A stretch of 7,703 bases of DNA, from positions 1-7,703 of the forward strand of contig JAOUGZ010000115.1 in the NCBI GenBank assembly GCA_029865405.1, in the 5' to 3' direction. The notes beneath the pieces are model-generated. The model made no database searches and was not told the DNA's origin. It saw nothing but the letters and a program-made list of their open reading frames with translations. Shown piece by piece: positions 1 to 5,124 of the stretch. The stretch is from Betaproteobacteria bacterium. Its GTDB lineage: Bacteria > Pseudomonadota > Gammaproteobacteria > Burkholderiales > SG8-39. The stretch's first letter is position 1; the number at the start of each line of letters is the position of its first letter. The translations under genes and the position numbers were made by a program.

Positions 1-122
1 TGGTGTACCGGGTAAAGGATCCGGCGATGCTGGATCAAGTCAAGCCCGGCGACACGGTCAAGTTCTCGATGGAGAAGGTCGGCGGGCAGTACATGGTGAC
101 CCGTCTCGGGGTCGCAAAGTAG
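1..122 (+). CDS. CusF-type copper-binding domain, C-terminal fragment
   Basis: Only the last 39 codons are in the window, read from base 3 to a TAG stop at 120-122. The visible protein contains DPAMLDQVKPGDTVKFSMEK followed by VGGQYMVTRLG, the characteristic ending of the CusF copper-binding fold, a small periplasmic OB-like beta barrel that passes Cu(I)/Ag(I) to the CusCBA efflux pump. CusF occurs both as a free periplasmic protein and as a C-terminal extension of CusB-like membrane fusion proteins. The metal-binding His/Met/Trp cluster lies in the part that is cut off, so the two cannot be told apart here. It fits the copper theme of everything downstream and suggests a cus-type RND efflux locus just left of the window. 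Family assignment is fairly sure; the full gene identity is not. Confidence 0.75.
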   Translation, partial: VYRVKDPAMLDQVKPGDTVKFSMEKVGGQYMVTRLGVAK

Positions 123-161
123 CTTTGCGTGCGCAATTCTGACCTTGCGGCCGGCGCAGGT

Positions 162-175
162 TTGATCTGGGTCAA
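162..175. promoter_or_regulatory. FNR/CRP-family-like palindrome upstream of the first Cys/His leader gene
   Basis: TTGAT-CTGG-GTCAA matches the FNR/ANR consensus TTGAT-N4-ATCAA at 9 of 10 defined positions. Its centre is 45.5 bases before the ATG at 214. A class II activator site centred at -41.5 would put the transcript start near base 210, leaving almost no leader. A weak -10-like CATTCT lies at 197-202. A near-identical element (reverse orientation) precedes the paralogous gene at 4608-4621, which strengthens the call. Regulator identity is inferred. Confidence 0.5.
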
Positions 176-213
176 CCATCCGTTTCCGGGGGCAGGCATT
201 CTGGCAGCCGAAT

Positions 214-600
214 ATGCTGACTAGCGCGTTGCCGCTTCCTCGCCGCGTCTTCCTGGCGCTCGCCGCGCTGGCGCTGCTGGCCGTCCTCCTGCGGCCGGCG
301 TGCGAAGCGTGGTTTGCGCATGTGGGCGGCGCGGCGGCGCACGCAGCCACGCAGGTCGCCGCCGGGCCTCTCGGGCACGATGGCGATCCGCATTGCTGCG
401 CCAACGTCAGCGATGCGCAGCGGATCGCGCCGTTGCTGGCGCTGGCCGGCGGCCTGAAGGCGCCGAAAGGCGTTGCGCCCGCAGCGCTCGGCGCCGTCAT
501 TGCCGGCATCGCTGTTTCCACCCGGCAGCTGCACTGGCTCCGGGCGCCCCCTCGCCTTCCGACGTCGTTCTATCTCCGTTCGGCGCGAATCCTGCGCTGA
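214..600 (+). CDS. Small secreted Cys/His protein with C-terminal RAPP sequence (leader-protein-like)
   Basis: This is a 128-residue protein of no named function that I can assign. Residues 10-35 form a signal peptide or membrane segment (RR then a Leu/Ala run) ending in LLRPACEAWFA. A His/Cys region follows (H36, H43, H55, H60, C61, C62; PHCCA), suited to periplasmic Cu(I) binding. The C-terminus carries RAPP at 110-113 and ends SFYLRSARILR. A paralogue at 4679-5050 shares LLRPxC, HDxxxCCA-like, RxPP and SFYxRSARIxR. The layout (signal peptide, Cys motif, RAPP, stem-loop after the stop) resembles the DUF2946 proteins CutF of Rhodobacter and CruR of Bordetella, which regulate downstream copper genes by being translated. 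RAPP-type sequences are also known ribosome-arrest motifs. It lies 95 bases before the thioredoxin gene. A sensor/leader role is inference; a simple copper-binding periplasmic protein is the alternative. No good Shine-Dalgarno precedes the ATG. Confidence 0.65.
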   Translation: MLTSALPLPRRVFLALAALALLAVLLRPACEAWFAHVGGAAAHAATQVAAGPLGHDGDPHCCANVSDAQRIAPLLALAGGLKAPKGVAPAALGAVIAGIAVSTRQLHWLRAPPRLPTSFYLRSARILR

Positions 601-619
601 AACCCTGCAGTCATCTGAT

Positions 620-640
620 CCGGGCACCGCGCGTGCCCGG
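620..640 (+). other. Perfect 8-bp stem-loop between leader gene and thioredoxin gene
   Basis: CCGGGCAC (620-627), loop CGCGC, GTGCCCGG (633-640) form a perfect 8-bp GC-rich stem starting 19 bases after the stop codon. CTGCA at 605-609 and TGCAG at 651-655 could add an outer stem. There is no T-run after it, so it is not a standard intrinsic terminator. It could be a translational or RNA-stability element of the kind that follows cutF, or a Rho-type attenuator. Confidence 0.5.
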
Positions 641-680
641 CGTGCGCACTTGCAGGCAATCAAACGGATATGGAACGGCT

Positions 681-688
681 GGGAAGGA
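681..688 (+). promoter_or_regulatory. Ribosome binding site that fixes the GTG start of the thioredoxin gene
   Basis: GGGAAGGA ends 7 bases before GTG 696. An ATG at 670 is out of frame and reaches a stop within ten codons, so this site decides the GTG start. Its GGAAGG core (682-687) is complementary to CCTTCC at 555-560, inside the upstream leader gene just after the RAPP codons. Confidence 0.6.
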
Positions 689-695
689 ATCGATC

Positions 696-1271
696 GTGAA
701 ACAACAGACACTCGCCGCTGCGGAAGGGCCCGCGCCGGACACGCGCCGGCCGTACCTGTGGCCGCTCGCGATCTTCGTGGTGCTCGCGATCGTGCTCGGC
801 ATCGGCCTGACGCTCGATCCGCGCCTGCTGCCCTCGCCGCTCGTCGGCAAGCCGGTACCGCAGTTCCGCCTCGCGCCGGTGCAAGGACGCACGCTCGGGC
901 TCGCCTCCGAGGATCTGCGCGGCGAGGTCGCCGTGGTGAACGTTTTCGCCTCCTGGTGTACCGCATGCCGCGATGAGCACCCGCTGTGGATGGAGCTCGC
1001 GCAAGAGCGCATGCTGCCGATCCACGGCCTCAACTACAAGGACCAGCCCGCGGACGCAGCGCGCTGGCTGGATGAACTGGGCGATCCGTATACGCGCACG
1101 GGCGCCGACCGCGACGGGCGCGTCGGCATCGACTGGGGCGTCTACGGCGTGCCTGAAACCTTCGTCGTCGACAAGCAGGGCGTGATCCGCGACAAGATCA
1201 TCGGCGCCATCACCCGAAAGACGGTCGACGAGCGGCTGCTGCCGCTGGTGCGCCGGCTGCGCTCGGAATGA
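696..1271 (+). CDS. dsbE: DsbE/CcmG-like membrane-anchored periplasmic thioredoxin
   Basis: The 191-residue protein is a thiol:disulfide oxidoreductase of the DsbE/CcmG/TlpA group, which reduces periplasmic disulfides, classically the haem-binding CXXC of apocytochrome c. An N-terminal anchor spans about residues 21-40. The fold then starts with LVGKPVPQFRL, followed by the active site SWCTACRDEHP (C88, C91). The CcmG signature GVYGVPETFVVDKQGVIRDK carries the cis-proline and the region matching CcmG's conserved GVYGAPETF. Length fits CcmG (about 180). The GTG start is chosen for the Shine-Dalgarno at 681-688 and because the open frame upstream reads through the leader gene in a shifted frame. 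The stop is 4 bases before the CcdA gene, its natural electron donor. No other Ccm gene is present, so it may serve a copper-stress or cytochrome-specific role. Family is sure; substrate is not. Confidence 0.9.
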   Translation: MKQQTLAAAEGPAPDTRRPYLWPLAIFVVLAIVLGIGLTLDPRLLPSPLVGKPVPQFRLAPVQGRTLGLASEDLRGEVAVVNVFASWCTACRDEHPLWMELAQERMLPIHGLNYKDQPADAARWLDELGDPYTRTGADRDGRVGIDWGVYGVPETFVVDKQGVIRDKIIGAITRKTVDERLLPLVRRLRSE

Positions 1272-1275
1272 AGGC

Positions 1276-2013
1276 ATGACCGACGCTGCGACCATCGGCC
1301 TTGCGGTGGCTTTCGGCGCCGGCGTGATTTCCTTTCTGTCGCCCTGCGTGCTGCCTCTGGTGCCGGCGTATGTGTCCTACGTGGCCGGGGACAGCGTGCG
1401 GCGCAGGCACCGGCTGCACGCCCGCGACAGGCTCATGGCGCTTGGCATGAGTGCGCCGTTCGTCGCCGGCTTCTCGGCGGTATTCATCGCCTTCGGCGCC
1501 AGCGCGAGCGTGCTCGGCCAGCTGCTGCTGCGCTATCGCTACGAGGCCAACCTCGTCGCCGGCGCGGTGGTGATCGCATTCGGCCTGTTCATGCTGGGTT
1601 TGTGGCGCTGGCTGCCGTGGCTGCAGCGCGACCTGCGACTGCATCCGCGCCTCGCGGGCGGAAATCCGTTTGCGGCATTCGTGCTCGGGGTCGCGTTCGC
1701 GTTCGGCTGGACGCCCTGCATCGGGCCGATCCTTGGGGCAATTCTTGCCGTGAGCGCCGTCGGCACCAGTGGCGAGGGCGTCACCCTGCTCGGCGCATAT
1801 TCACTCGGCCTGGGCGTGCCGTTCCTGCTCACCGCGCTGTTCATCGACCGCGCCGCGAGGATTCTGGGCGAGCTGCGCGGCTTCGGTGCCGCGCTGCAGA
1901 TCGGTGGCGGCCTGGTGCTGGTGGCGCTCGGCATCGCCATGATCACCGGCTGGCTATCGGCGTTCGCGAACTGGCTGCTGCGCGCGTTTCCGGCACTGGG
2001 CGCGATCGGATGA
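1276..2013 (+). CDS. ccdA: CcdA-type transmembrane thiol-electron transporter
   Basis: This 245-residue inner-membrane protein belongs to the CcdA/DsbD-transmembrane family. These proteins carry reducing equivalents from cytoplasmic thioredoxin across the membrane to periplasmic thioredoxin-like proteins such as CcmG. The two family signatures are present: SFLSPCVLPLVPAYVSYVAG near residues 19-38 with C24, and FGWTPCIGPILGAILAVS with C148. These two cysteines form the redox pair in the membrane core. About six hydrophobic segments are visible, as expected. The start follows the thioredoxin stop by only 4 bases, which suggests translational coupling and a donor-acceptor pair. The stop is TGA 2011-2013, with a 34-base gap to the next gene. 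A second, divergent member of the superfamily is at 2610-3392. Confidence 0.92.
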   Translation: MTDAATIGLAVAFGAGVISFLSPCVLPLVPAYVSYVAGDSVRRRHRLHARDRLMALGMSAPFVAGFSAVFIAFGASASVLGQLLLRYRYEANLVAGAVVIAFGLFMLGLWRWLPWLQRDLRLHPRLAGGNPFAAFVLGVAFAFGWTPCIGPILGAILAVSAVGTSGEGVTLLGAYSLGLGVPFLLTALFIDRAARILGELRGFGAALQIGGGLVLVALGIAMITGWLSAFANWLLRAFPALGAIG

Positions 2014-2037
2014 ACCTGAACGCAATTCGGAAAAATT

Positions 2038-2044
2038 GGGAGGT
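2038..2044 (+). promoter_or_regulatory. Ribosome binding site for the DUF1573 gene
   Basis: GGGAGGT lies 3 bases before ATG 2048 and fixes that start over a TTG at 2036, which is part of this site and would only add four residues. Confidence 0.6.
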
Positions 2045-2047
2045 CCT

Positions 2048-2605
2048 ATGTCGAGAGGTGCAACCGTAGCGAACAAGCAGTCGAGCAACGCAGGACTGAT
2101 TGTTGGCGTCGTCCTTATCATTGTCGCAGTGGTGATCGCCATCATCGCCGCGAGCCCGGGCTCCAAAACCGCTGCGCCTGCGACGACTGCGCCTGCGACA
2201 GCCGCGGCTGTGGCATCCGCGCCCGCGGCTCTACGCGCCCGCGAGGCCCGCTTCGACTTCGGCCAGATCTCGATGGCAGCCGGCAACGTGAGCCATCGCT
2301 ACTGGTTCAGGAACGAAAGCGCGGCGCCCGTGCTGCTCCAACGGGTCTACACCTCCTGCATGTGCACCAAGGCGACGCTGGTGAAGGGCATGCGCGTGAT
2401 CGGCAGCTACGGCATGCCGGGGCACGGCCCCCTGCCGGCCGTCAATGAGACGCTGGCGCCGAACGAGACGGCGTACGTGGACGTGGTGTTCGATCCTGCC
2501 GCGCACGGCCCGGCGGGCCTGGGGCACACCGAGCGCGTGGTCACCATCGAATCCAACGCCGGCGCGCCGCTGCAGGTCGCCTTTACCGCCAACGTGAGGC
2601 CATGA
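2048..2605 (+). CDS. Membrane-anchored DUF1573-domain periplasmic protein with Cys-Met-Cys motif
   Basis: The 185-residue protein has a short cytoplasmic start, one transmembrane anchor at about residues 16-35, an Ala/Pro/Thr linker (about 40-62), and a DUF1573 Ig-like domain from residue 66. Diagnostic DUF1573 features are FDFGQISMAAGNVSHRYWF, then TSCMCTKA with C104 and C106, and a closing VVTIESNAGAPLQVAF strand. The usual family motif is Cys-Gly-Cys; here the central residue is Met, which would add a soft-metal ligand. The biochemical role of DUF1573 is poorly defined. The paired cysteines and its position between two CcdA-type membrane proteins suggest that it is a redox partner or a copper-binding acceptor of their electrons. 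The stop is 4 bases before the next start. Family is confident; role is inferred from context. Confidence 0.82.
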   Translation: MSRGATVANKQSSNAGLIVGVVLIIVAVVIAIIAASPGSKTAAPATTAPATAAAVASAPAALRAREARFDFGQISMAAGNVSHRYWFRNESAAPVLLQRVYTSCMCTKATLVKGMRVIGSYGMPGHGPLPAVNETLAPNETAYVDVVFDPAAHGPAGLGHTERVVTIESNAGAPLQVAFTANVRP

Positions 2606-2609
2606 CGCC

Positions 2610-3392
2610 GTGGACCGGAAACTGACCATCGTCGTCGCTGCAGGGATCGTGCTTGCCGCGACCATCGCGCTGTTCCAGTTCGGCAGCGCCGGCACCGCGG
2701 CGCTGTGGAGCGCGAGCGACGGCGGCCGCTGGCTGCTGCCGCTTGTCATGGTCGCGGCGCTGATCGACAGCGTCAATCCTTGCGCGTTTTCGATCCTGGT
2801 GCTGACCGTGGCATTCCTGCTGAGCATCGGCAAGCTGCGCTCCAATGTGCTGCAGATCGGCGCCGCCTACATCGTCGGCCTGTTCTTCGTGTACCTGCTG
2901 ATAGGGCTCGGCCTGCTGCAAACCCTGCATCTGTTCGATACACCCCACTTCATGGCGAACGTGGGTGCGGGGCTGCTCGTCGTGCTGGGCTTGATCAATA
3001 TTGTTAACGAGTACGTGCCGGCGTTTCCGGTCAAGCTGGCGATCCCGCAGGCGGCGCATCACAAGATGGCGGTGCTCATGGAGCGGGCCTCGATCCCGAC
3101 CGCGCTCGCGCTCGGCGGGCTGGTAGGCGTGTGCGAGTTTCCCTGCACCGGCGGACCGTATCTGATGGCGGTCGGGCTTCTGCATGATCAGGCCACGTAC
3201 TACGCCGGGGTCGGCTATCTGCTGCTCTACAACGTGATCTTCGTGCTGCCGCTGGTCCTGATCCTGCTCGTGGCCAGCAATGCGTCGCTCCTCGGCAAGG
3301 TGCAGCAGTGGCAGCAGGAAAAGCGCAGGGCCATGCGACTGGGCGGTGGCGGCGCCATGGTGGCGCTGGGACTGTTGATCTTCGCGATCTGA
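2610..3392 (+). CDS. Second CcdA/DsbD-like membrane protein
   Basis: The 260-residue polytopic protein starts with a probable signal/anchor (residues 5-24). It then has the CcdA/DsbD-type half-signature ALIDSVNPCAFSILVLTVAF with C58 and a second, GVCEFPCTGGPYL, with C175 and C179. Pseudo-symmetric halves, each with an N/F-P-C site, are the hallmark of the superfamily that moves electrons from cytoplasmic thioredoxin to the periplasm. It is clearly divergent from the CcdA at 1276-2013: NPCA replaces SPCV, and there is an extra Cys in the second half. It is therefore not a recent duplicate and may serve another partner, possibly the adjacent DUF1573 or CPVC protein. GTG 2610 is chosen because the nearby ATG 2602 is out of frame and runs only seven codons; GAGG at 2597-2600 can serve as ribosome site. 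It is tightly linked on both sides (4-base gaps). Confidence 0.8.
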   Translation: MDRKLTIVVAAGIVLAATIALFQFGSAGTAALWSASDGGRWLLPLVMVAALIDSVNPCAFSILVLTVAFLLSIGKLRSNVLQIGAAYIVGLFFVYLLIGLGLLQTLHLFDTPHFMANVGAGLLVVLGLINIVNEYVPAFPVKLAIPQAAHHKMAVLMERASIPTALALGGLVGVCEFPCTGGPYLMAVGLLHDQATYYAGVGYLLLYNVIFVLPLVLILLVASNASLLGKVQQWQQEKRRAMRLGGGGAMVALGLLIFAI

Positions 3393-3396
3393 TGCC

Positions 3397-3843
3397 ATGA
3401 CCAGTCTGCTCATCGTAATCGCCTCGATGCTCATGCTTGGCCTGCTGGCATGGCTCGCCGGCAAGTTCTTGCGCCTGCCGGTTTGCCCGGTTTGTGTCGG
3501 AGTTGCCGGAACATGGCTGTGGATGATCGCGGCGCGCCTGGGGGGCTACGCCGTGGACACCGCGTTGGTCGGCATCCTTCTGGGCGCCTCGGTGGTGGGT
3601 TTTGCGCAGGCGATCGAGACGCGCCTGCCGCCCAGGCGCTCGCCGCTGGTGTGGAAGGCGCTCGCGCTTCCCGTAGGAATTGTCGCTGCCGCCGGCCTGG
3701 CGGGCGAGCACTGGGGTCTAGCTGGCGCCGCGGGCGCGGCACTCGCGCTGTTGACGGCAGGAGTCCTGTGGCGGCGGGACGCGAAGACAACTGACTCGGC
3801 GGTCGTTTCGGAGCTTGAAGAGCGGATGAAGAAATGCTGCTGA
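3397..3843 (+). CDS. Small membrane protein with CPVC motif and terminal Cys-Cys
   Basis: I do not recognise a named family. The 148-residue protein has an N-terminal transmembrane segment (about 4-22). It is followed by LPVCPVCVGVAGTWLWM with a CXXC pair at C30/C33 at the membrane edge, then about three more hydrophobic segments (about 52-66, 87-101, 106-122). The tail is charged (RRDAKTTDS, then ELEERMKK) and ends in Cys-Cys at 147-148. A membrane-edge CXXC plus a cysteine tail, in a gene 4 bases behind a CcdA/DsbD-like transporter, suggests a thiol relay or metal-binding role. That is inference. The start has no clear Shine-Dalgarno and is probably coupled to the upstream stop. It closes the thiol cluster: a 70-base gap with a palindrome follows. 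Confidence 0.7.
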   Translation: MTSLLIVIASMLMLGLLAWLAGKFLRLPVCPVCVGVAGTWLWMIAARLGGYAVDTALVGILLGASVVGFAQAIETRLPPRRSPLVWKALALPVGIVAAAGLAGEHWGLAGAAGAALALLTAGVLWRRDAKTTDSAVVSELEERMKKCC

Positions 3844-3850
3844 GCCGCTA

Positions 3851-3870
3851 TTCCGCGTCCGGACGTGGAA
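3851..3870. repeat. 20-bp palindrome with one mismatch, no spacer
   Basis: TTCCGCGTCC joined directly to GGACGTGGAA is a two-fold symmetric element matching in 9 of 10 pairs. It lies 8 bases after the stop of the CPVC gene and 43 bases before the AhpD-like gene. No T-run follows and a loop-free palindrome makes a poor terminator, so a dimeric regulator operator is the more likely reading. Nothing identifies the regulator. Confidence 0.35.
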
Positions 3871-3913
3871 CTTGAGGAAACAAGAGGTCGGCACAGGTGT
3901 CCATTAAGCGGAT

Positions 3914-4525
3914 ATGAAACGCGAATCGTTCGCCGCAGTAGCCGCCGCGTCTTCGCCGCGTGTCGCGGCATCGGCCACCCGGGCATACCCGTGGTATGTC
4001 AGGCTGATCTTCGCCGCACAGCGGCGCAAGCATGGCGCCGAGCTCGAGCCGGCCAGGCTCTGGGGCCGGCTGCCGCGCGCTTTTCTCATGCTGACGCTGC
4101 TGTATCGCAGTCTCGACCGCCGCAGCTCGCCGCTCGAGCCGGCGCTGCGTGCTCTGGTGCAGGTGCGCATTTCGCAGATCAACTGGTGCGCTTTCTGCGT
4201 CGACTTGAACGGAGCAGCGGCGCTGGAGCGGGCCGTCGCGCCCGCAAAGCTCGACGCGCTCGAGCAGTTCGAGTCTTCGCCGCTCTATACCGAGCGCGAG
4301 AAGGCCGCGCTCGCTTTTGCCGAGGCCCTCACTGATCCGGCGCGCCTAGTCGACGACGCCTGCTTTGCCCGGCTGCGCACGTACTTCGACGAACAGGAGG
4401 TGCTCGAGCTCGCCGCGCTTGCGGCGTTCCAGAACCTCTCCAGCAAGTTCAATGCCGCGCTTGGCGTACCGGCGCAGGGGTACTGCGCACGCGCCGGCAA
4501 GATGGAGCCGGGAGGAGATACTTGA
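3914..4525 (+). CDS. AhpD-like / carboxymuconolactone decarboxylase family protein
   Basis: The 203-residue, all-helical, soluble protein has the CMD-family motif RALVQVRISQINWCAFCVDLN. It also has the family's later helices: ESSPLYTEREKAALAFAEAL, an FDEQEVLELAALAAFQNLSS segment and FNAALGVPAQGYC. In AhpD, Cys-X-X-Cys-X3-His is the peroxidatic thiol centre that recycles AhpC. Here the cysteines are C92 and C95, but the His position holds Asn (N99), so proton relay must differ or activity may be altered. The residue change is read directly; its effect is inferred. An N-terminal stretch of about 70 residues precedes the domain. There is no signal peptide, so it is cytoplasmic. It may belong to the thiol cluster as a peroxide/disulfide enzyme, though the 70-base gap and the palindrome allow separate control. 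The start has only a weak ribosome site. Confidence 0.82.
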   Translation: MKRESFAAVAAASSPRVAASATRAYPWYVRLIFAAQRRKHGAELEPARLWGRLPRAFLMLTLLYRSLDRRSSPLEPALRALVQVRISQINWCAFCVDLNGAAALERAVAPAKLDALEQFESSPLYTEREKAALAFAEALTDPARLVDDACFARLRTYFDEQEVLELAALAAFQNLSSKFNAALGVPAQGYCARAGKMEPGGDT

Positions 4526-4551
4526 GGCACTTGGCACTCCGGATAGTGGCC

Positions 4552-4571
4552 GCGCTGCTGCCGAGCAGCGC
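4552..4571 (+). other. Perfect 8-bp stem with GCCG loop after the AhpD-like gene
   Basis: GCGCTGCT, loop GCCG, AGCAGCGC. It begins 26 bases after the stop at 4525 and ends 36 bases before the FNR-like site. There is no T-run. It may act as an RNA 3' end or partial terminator that separates the thiol cluster from the second leader-type gene. Confidence 0.35.
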
Positions 4572-4607
4572 AACGCGGGAAGCCGCCGATCGTCGACCGG
4601 AGGAAGA

Positions 4608-4621
4608 TTGACGCAGATCAA
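4608..4621. promoter_or_regulatory. FNR/CRP-family-like palindrome upstream of the second Cys/His leader gene
   Basis: TTGAC-GCAG-ATCAA matches TTGAT-N4-ATCAA at 9 of 10 positions. Read on the minus strand it is GCAGG-TTGATCTGCGTCAA, nearly the same as the element at 157-175. Its centre is 43.5 bases before ATG 4658 and 64.5 before ATG 4679. TATACG at 4646-4651 is a plausible -10 at about the right distance for class II activation. The repeated occurrence before two paralogues is the main support. Confidence 0.55.
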
Positions 4622-4678
4622 CCTGCGGTGCAAGGATGACGCGAATATACGAGCGAGATGCAAGTCCCGCGTATTGCC

Positions 4679-5050
4679 ATGAAACGAATCCTTGCCTCGG
4701 CGGCACTGTTGTTCCTCTTGTTGCGCCCCGTGTGCGACGTGCTGGCGGCTGGCGCAATACCTGGCGAGCAGGGACAAGACGCGCACTCGGTCGCGCACCA
4801 GGACGCGCGCGGCGGGAGCGCGCACGACCACGACGCGCCGTGCTGCGCGGATATCGAGGACGGCGCAGTGAGCACGTCAAGCCAGCCTGCCAATGTTCGC
4901 GTCACAGGCGAAAGCAAGCTTGCAGTGGCGGCGCCTGCCCGCACGGCGCTGCATTTTTCCGGCGCTTCCGTTGCCGGCGCCCGATATCCGCCGGACATTC
5001 TCTTCGCCTCAGCTTCCTTCTACGCACGTTCGGCGCGCATCCGGCGCTGA
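4679..5050 (+). CDS. Second small secreted Cys/His protein, paralogue of the one at 214
   Basis: The 123-residue protein has a clear signal peptide (MKRILASAALLFLLLRPVCD, cleavage around LAA at 22-24). It has a His-rich stretch (H36, H40, H49, H51) leading to HDHDAPCCA with C55/C56, and the C-terminal block RYPPDILF (from residue 102) then SFYARSARIRR (113-123). These are the same landmarks, in the same order, as in the protein at 214-600, so the two are paralogues of an unnamed family. Here the RAPP sequence is RYPP. The His/Cys cluster fits periplasmic copper binding. The Met/Gly-repeat gene follows after 85 bases. ATG 4679 is preferred because it begins a textbook signal peptide. ATG 4658, seven codons earlier, is possible and would match the spacing to the FNR-like site seen at the first copy. 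Neither has a strong ribosome site. Confidence 0.65.
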   Translation: MKRILASAALLFLLLRPVCDVLAAGAIPGEQGQDAHSVAHQDARGGSAHDHDAPCCADIEDGAVSTSSQPANVRVTGESKLAVAAPARTALHFSGASVAGARYPPDILFASASFYARSARIRR

Positions 5051-5124
5051 TCCGCAGTCGTCCTGATTTACTTGCGCGCCAGGGCGGGCGACCGCGCCGC
5101 GCTACCTACTAATCGATAACCGAA

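Noticed and set aside
300..695. In-frame upstream extension of the thioredoxin gene
   Set aside because: The open frame exists, but its translation is Arg-rich and unlike CcmG; it is the shifted frame of the leader gene, and a good ribosome site precedes GTG 696.
670..699. ATG at 670 as start of the thioredoxin gene or a small peptide
   Set aside because: Out of frame with the thioredoxin; only nine codons to a TGA that overlaps the GTG start. It could couple translation but has no support of its own.
172..966. 264-codon open frame on the minus strand
   Set aside because: Arg/Pro/Ala-rich, typical of antisense frames in GC-rich DNA, and it overlaps two genes with clear signal peptides and family motifs.
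2583..3464. 293-codon minus-strand open frame
   Set aside because: Shadow of the second CcdA/DsbD-like gene; His/Gln/Arg-rich composition with no recognisable domain, while the + strand has NPCA and FPC motifs.
3867..3889. GGAAC followed by GTC, as an ECF sigma promoter before the AhpD-like gene
   Set aside because: The 15-base spacing and missing CGTC do not fit the usual GGAAC-N16/17-CGTC pattern.
4636..5112. 158-codon + strand frame over the second Cys/His gene
   Set aside because: Arg-rich composition with no signal peptide; the overlapping frame has a textbook signal peptide and matches its paralogue.
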